Positions 60,640 through 64,000 of a DNA stretch of 64,000 nucleotides are shown piece by piece (position 1 is the first letter of the stretch; each line of letters begins with the position of its first letter). Under the pieces are notes generated by a model. It made no database searches, was not told the DNA's origin, and was given only the letters and a program-made list of their open reading frames with translations. A program made the translations under genes and the position numbers. This DNA is from Lewinellaceae bacterium (GTDB taxonomy: Bacteria; Bacteroidota; Bacteroidia; Chitinophagales; Saprospiraceae), in the NCBI GenBank assembly GCA_020636095.1, contig JACJYN010000010.1, positions 186,001-250,000 on the forward strand, given 5' to 3'.

Positions 60640-63420
60640 TTACAGAATGGCATCCAGATTGACATCCCCGATCTTGATCCCGATAAAATCCTGCCCGCTC
60701 AGCCCTGAAACCGGTAGCCCCGGAATGGTTATCCGCTCGGGAAATACTTCTGCCCAGGGGTTCTCCGGCTCGGGAAAGATATAGCTGGCCGGGACAAAGC
60801 GCCAACTCGGCTGCGAAGAAAAGCCGATGTCCAACCCCAGAATGAGCCTGCGCAGGGTGATCATATCGAGCGTAGTAATAGATTGAGTGTTGTTTACATC
60901 GGCGGCAATGCGTTTGTAAGGGCTATCCAGCGGCTCCACGCCTAAAATATGTTTATTGATGAGCAGCAGGTCGAAAGTAGATACCCCGTTCAGGCCGTCT
61001 CCATCCCGCTCCATACCAATGGAATAATCCTGTTGCGCCGCCAATCCCTCCAGGTGGTAAACGCCGAGGCTGTCGGTAAGGATAGGAAAGTTGCCCTGGT
61101 TGGCCAGCCGGGCGCCAGCATTGGGTATGGGTTGGTTGTCCGCTCTACGCACCACTCCGCTGATGGGTTGGGCCGCTCCGGGTAGCTGCGCCAGCGGCAG
61201 GCTGTACATAGAACGGCCGTAGGTGGCGGCGTAGAGTTCCTGCGAAGGTTCGTGCAGGGTAAGGTCGCTCACTACCACGGTGGGCAGGCCCTGGCCGAGG
61301 CTCGCCCAGGTGTTTCCGGCATTATAGCTGACAAAAACGCCTACATCATTGGCGAGGAAGAGTTCATTGGGCGCATCCGGGTTGACGATGATCTCATTGA
61401 CCGGCACTTCGGGCAGGCCTCCCGAAATATCCACCCAGTTTTGCCCGCCGTCCAGCGTTTTGAATACATGAGGCAGGTATTCATTGGAACGGTAGCCGGA
61501 AAAGGTGATGTAGGCAACCTGAGTATTCACCGGGCAGGCGGCCACCCGGGTCACCCAGCGGTTGGGAAGGTCAGCCGACAACAGCTGCCAGTTCTGCCCG
61601 CCATCCGCTGTTTTCCAGGCCCGGCCGTTATCGGCGCCGACAAAGATGTGATTGGTGTCCACTGGAGAAACGGCGATGCTGGTAATGGTGCCATAAACCA
61701 GATTGCCCGGATCTTCCGGCCCGGTGAGGTTTTCGCTGATCGCAGTCCACGATACGGCCCGGTTGGTTGTTTTGTAAAGCCGGGAAGTACCGTAGTAAAG
61801 GCTTCGGGGGTTGAGCGGGTTGAAAACGAAGGGCGTACTCCAGTTGCGCCGTTCCTCATCGGGAATGCCCGACAGGGCGTTCAGGAAAGTGAGGCCGCCG
61901 TTGATGGAACGCCGAAGTGTGCCGGACTGTGACTCGGCATAAACGTAGCTGTTGTCCGTGGGGTCGACCAGGCAGTAAAAGCCGTCCCGGAACAGGATGA
62001 GTTTCCAGTCGTTGACGTTGCCGGATGTGGTGCGAATGGTGCCGTTATCCTGCGTACCGCCGTAGCGCCGGCTGGGGTTGCTGTAGTCCACTTCACAGGT
62101 ATAAAACTGGGTGATAGGCAGGGATTTTTTGTGCTGCCAGGACTGGGCATTATCCTCTGAAATATAGAGCCCCCCATCATTGCCCAATACTATGTAATCG
62201 GGATGGTGAGGGTCGATGTAAAGATCGTGGTGGTCGACGTGAATGAAGGAAGCAACGCCGTTCCAATACTGGCCGCCGTTGGTAGTACGGTGGAGGTTGA
62301 CGCTGGGCAGGAATACCGTTTCCGGGTCATGGGGATGGGGAAACAGCCGCCCGAACCACCACATATAGGGAGGCGCGTTGATCCCCGCAGTACCGGTGGG
62401 GAACCAGTTTTCTCCACCATCGTTTGAGCGATAGACATCGATCAGCGCGCCCAGCGGGTCAATAATTTGAGCGTAGATGACTTCTGGGTTGGCCGGTGAG
62501 AGCGCCAGGCCGATGCGCCCCATCTCGGCATTGGGCAGCCCGTTGGTTAGATGCTCCCAGGTATCGCCCCCATCGTGAGAACGATAAATGCCGGAGGAAT
62601 AGCCGCCATAATAATAAAAGCCCGGGCCGCGCGTGCGCTCCCACATAGCCGCATAAAGTGTGTCCGGTTGGGTGGGATGCAGGGCGAGGTCTATCCCGCC
62701 GGTAGAATCGTTGAGGTAAAGCACCTGTTCCCAATGCTGGCCACCGTCAGTAGTACGGTAGATGCCCCGCTCCGGATTGTTCCCGAATAACCGGCCCATA
62801 GCCGCCACATACACCCGATCCGGGTCGGTGGGGTGCACGGCGACCCGCCCGGTACTGCCACTGGCCGGCAGGCCGGCAGGTTGCCAGGTGCTTCCGCCAT
62901 CGGTGCTTTTATACACCCCTACCCCATCGTAGGCCAGGGTTCCACCACCGGCATTGGCTTCGCCGGTACCCACGTAGATCACCGAAGGGTTGGAAGGAGC
63001 AATATCGATATCGCCAATGGATAAGCTCAGCGCGTCATCAAAAACCGGTACAAAGCTGTCGCCCCGGTCATAGGACCGGAAGACGCCACCGGAAGCGGCG
63101 CCAACGAATAGGGTATCCGGGAAATCGGGGTGAACGGCCAGAGCGCTGATCCGCCCTCCGGTATTCAAGGGCCCGCGGAATATCCAACTGGCCGTCATAC
63201 TGCGCTGAGCGCCACCCGCCTCCAGCCTTTTCTGCCGGCGAACCGCCTGAAGGTATTTCGCCTGATCGACCTGCCCATCGGGATATGCCCGTTGCCGGAA
63301 GAACCAGTCGGCGGGGATGGCGCCGGGTGGTTGCTTCGCCGGTTCCGGCTGGCTGCACTGAAAAAAGCAACAGCTGCCAATCCCAATAAATAACCATACC
63401 GGCCAGAGTGAAAGCTTCAT
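60640..63420 (-). CDS. BNR/sortilin-type beta-propeller lipoprotein with dockerin-like C-terminus
   Basis: 926 residues. Lipoprotein-like leader (Cys at about 23, CCFFQCSQP). Residues 60-740 hold many Asp-box/BNR blades (YDRGDSF, STDGGSTWQP, TTDGGQHWEQ, HDGGDTWEH, ADGGQNWQLL), a beta-propeller like those of VPS10/sortilin and some glycosidases. Next is a CarboxypepD-like Ig domain at about 750-810 (GVVRRADNQPIPNAGARL). A pair of dockerin-like calcium-loop repeats follows (NGVSTFDLLLINKHILG, NNTQSITTLDMITLRRLILG), and the end reads FIGIKIGDVNLDAIL. No T9SS sorting domain was seen. It may bind or cleave glycans or proteins at the cell surface. Confidence 0.85.
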   Translation of the reverse strand: MKLSLWPVWLFIGIGSCCFFQCSQPEPAKQPPGAIPADWFFRQRAYPDGQVDQAKYLQAVRRQKRLEAGGAQRSMTASWIFRGPLNTGGRISALAVHPDFPDTLFVGAASGGVFRSYDRGDSFVPVFDDALSLSIGDIDIAPSNPSVIYVGTGEANAGGGTLAYDGVGVYKSTDGGSTWQPAGLPASGSTGRVAVHPTDPDRVYVAAMGRLFGNNPERGIYRTTDGGQHWEQVLYLNDSTGGIDLALHPTQPDTLYAAMWERTRGPGFYYYGGYSSGIYRSHDGGDTWEHLTNGLPNAEMGRIGLALSPANPEVIYAQIIDPLGALIDVYRSNDGGENWFPTGTAGINAPPYMWWFGRLFPHPHDPETVFLPSVNLHRTTNGGQYWNGVASFIHVDHHDLYIDPHHPDYIVLGNDGGLYISEDNAQSWQHKKSLPITQFYTCEVDYSNPSRRYGGTQDNGTIRTTSGNVNDWKLILFRDGFYCLVDPTDNSYVYAESQSGTLRRSINGGLTFLNALSGIPDEERRNWSTPFVFNPLNPRSLYYGTSRLYKTTNRAVSWTAISENLTGPEDPGNLVYGTITSIAVSPVDTNHIFVGADNGRAWKTADGGQNWQLLSADLPNRWVTRVAACPVNTQVAYITFSGYRSNEYLPHVFKTLDGGQNWVDISGGLPEVPVNEIIVNPDAPNELFLANDVGVFVSYNAGNTWASLGQGLPTVVVSDLTLHEPSQELYAATYGRSMYSLPLAQLPGAAQPISGVVRRADNQPIPNAGARLANQGNFPILTDSLGVYHLEGLAAQQDYSIGMERDGDGLNGVSTFDLLLINKHILGVEPLDSPYKRIAADVNNTQSITTLDMITLRRLILGLDIGFSSQPSWRFVPASYIFPEPENPWAEVFPERITIPGLPVSGLSGQDFIGIKIGDVNLDAIL

Positions 63421-63497
63421 AAACGATTTTTATGCACCCTCGGAATTCATCATTTGAAAAACTTCCTTCGCTTGCTGCGATGAGCAGGCAGGAAAAC

Positions 63498-63521
63498 CAT
63501 AAAACCGAATACCTAAACAGT
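63498..63521. repeat. Lone R7-like end
   Basis: CCATAAAACCGAATACCTAA resembles one end of element R7 (40438-40552) in the same left-right order as its right end. No partner end is visible nearby. Confidence 0.45.
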
Positions 63522-63556
63522 TAGGATTTTTTGAATTTAAATCTTTTAGGGCCTCT

Positions 63557-64000
63557 CTACGCCCGCTCCTCCCACACCATCGCCAGTTGCACGATCGTTT
63601 CCACCGCTTTCTCCATATCCTGCACCGACACCCACTCCTCCCGGGAGTGGAAAGCGTGTTCGCCGGCAAAGATGTTCGGGCAGGGCAGCCCCATGAACGA
63701 CAGGCGAGAGCCGTCCGTACCGCCGCGAATGCTGCTGGGCAAGGGCTTGACCCCGGCTCGGCGCATGGCCTCCATGGCGTTGTCCACTACCTGTGGGTAC
63801 TGATCCAAAACCTTTTTCATATTGCGGTATTGCTCCGTCACTTTGAACTCGGCGCGGGAGTTGGGATAGTTCTTTAACACCCCGTTCATAATATCCCGAA
63901 GGATGTTCTCATGGCTTTCCAGCATCTCGTCCGTAAAATCGCGGATGATGAACTCGATCTTGGCCAGTTCGGCGCCGCCGCTCATGGTAACGGGGTGGAT
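63557..64000 (-). CDS. pepT: Peptidase T, C-terminal part (runs off right edge)
   Basis: 148 codons of the C-terminal end; the frame runs on past 64000 without a start. PLP-independent M20 metallo-aminotripeptidase. Visible features are IIRDFTDEMLE, IRGGTDGSRLSFMGLPCPN and FAGEHAFHSREEWVSVQDMEKAV, which match the end of E. coli PepT, including the His of the second zinc site. The internal Met (63985) is not the start: in-frame codons upstream (IHPVT) match the family. Cleaves the N-terminal residue from tripeptides in the cytoplasm. Confidence 0.93.
   Translation of the reverse strand: MHPVTMSGGAELAKIEFIIRDFTDEMLESHENILRDIMNGVLKNYPNSRAEFKVTEQYRNMKKVLDQYPQVVDNAMEAMRRAGVKPLPSSIRGGTDGSRLSFMGLPCPNIFAGEHAFHSREEWVSVQDMEKAVETIVQLAMVWEERA

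Overview
The window reads as chromosome of a marine-type Bacteroidota, most likely Saprospiria (Saprospiraceae/Lewinellaceae-like). Supporting signs are a type IX secretion (T9SS) C-terminal sorting domain, SprB-like adhesin remains, Bacteroidota LptD and MlaD proteins, two DUF6089 outer-membrane proteins, a FecI/FecR/TonB-receptor trio with an STN domain, and promoters of the TAnnTTTG type. Genes rarely have a clear Shine-Dalgarno sequence. The species call is inference.

Layout. 1-3.3 kb: amino-acid genes on the minus strand (trpB2, an interrupted ilvC, the start of ilvA). 3.3-8.3 kb: ppk1, an ArsC/LMW-phosphatase-like gene and two tandem DUF6089 genes. 8.6-12.1 kb: an MsbA-like ABC exporter, a small membrane protein and murB. 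12.1-14.9 kb: a decayed IS with bipartite inverted ends, then a heptanucleotide array. 14.9-20.3 kb: envelope genes (MlaD-like, amidase, divergent lptD). 20.3-23.3 kb: a small lipoprotein, a second array, two tandem hairpin elements and a patatin. 23.3-30.7 kb: a BioD-like ATPase, an acyl-CoA ligase, a tiny Cys/Lys-rich protein, an SGNH lipoprotein, a 2'-5' RNA-ligase-like protein and lon behind a sigma-54-type promoter. 31.6-36.9 kb: a T9SS cargo protein, an adhesin fossil bounded by two hairpin elements, an RlmI-like methyltransferase and nhaA. 37-47 kb: a TPR lipoprotein, then a YnjBCD-like ABC importer whose genes lie below a TonB-dependent receptor; a 1.1-kb heptamer array fills the gap between the binding-protein gene and the first permease. 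47-54.4 kb: a DUF2064 protein, an outer-membrane receptor, a two-component system and a three-repeat lipoprotein. 54.5-60.2 kb: sigma factor, FecR, TonB receptor and a convergent lipoprotein. 60.6-64 kb: a BNR-propeller protein with a dockerin-like end, and the 3' part of pepT.

The most unusual content is non-coding. First, at least seven intergenic elements share one plan: about 162 bp long, imperfectly palindromic throughout, with terminal repeats specific to each family. A common 17-bp motif (CGTAGCTNNGGCTATGC) sits at the geometric centre; two members with an asymmetric insertion are off-centre by half the insertion. Second, three large and many small arrays have a 7-bp period, with several unrelated heptamers as units. 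Other points of note are a fold-back duplication that breaks ilvC, a near-perfect -24/-12 promoter before lon, and a 48-residue Cys/Lys-rich protein.

No tRNA, rRNA or CRISPR array was seen.
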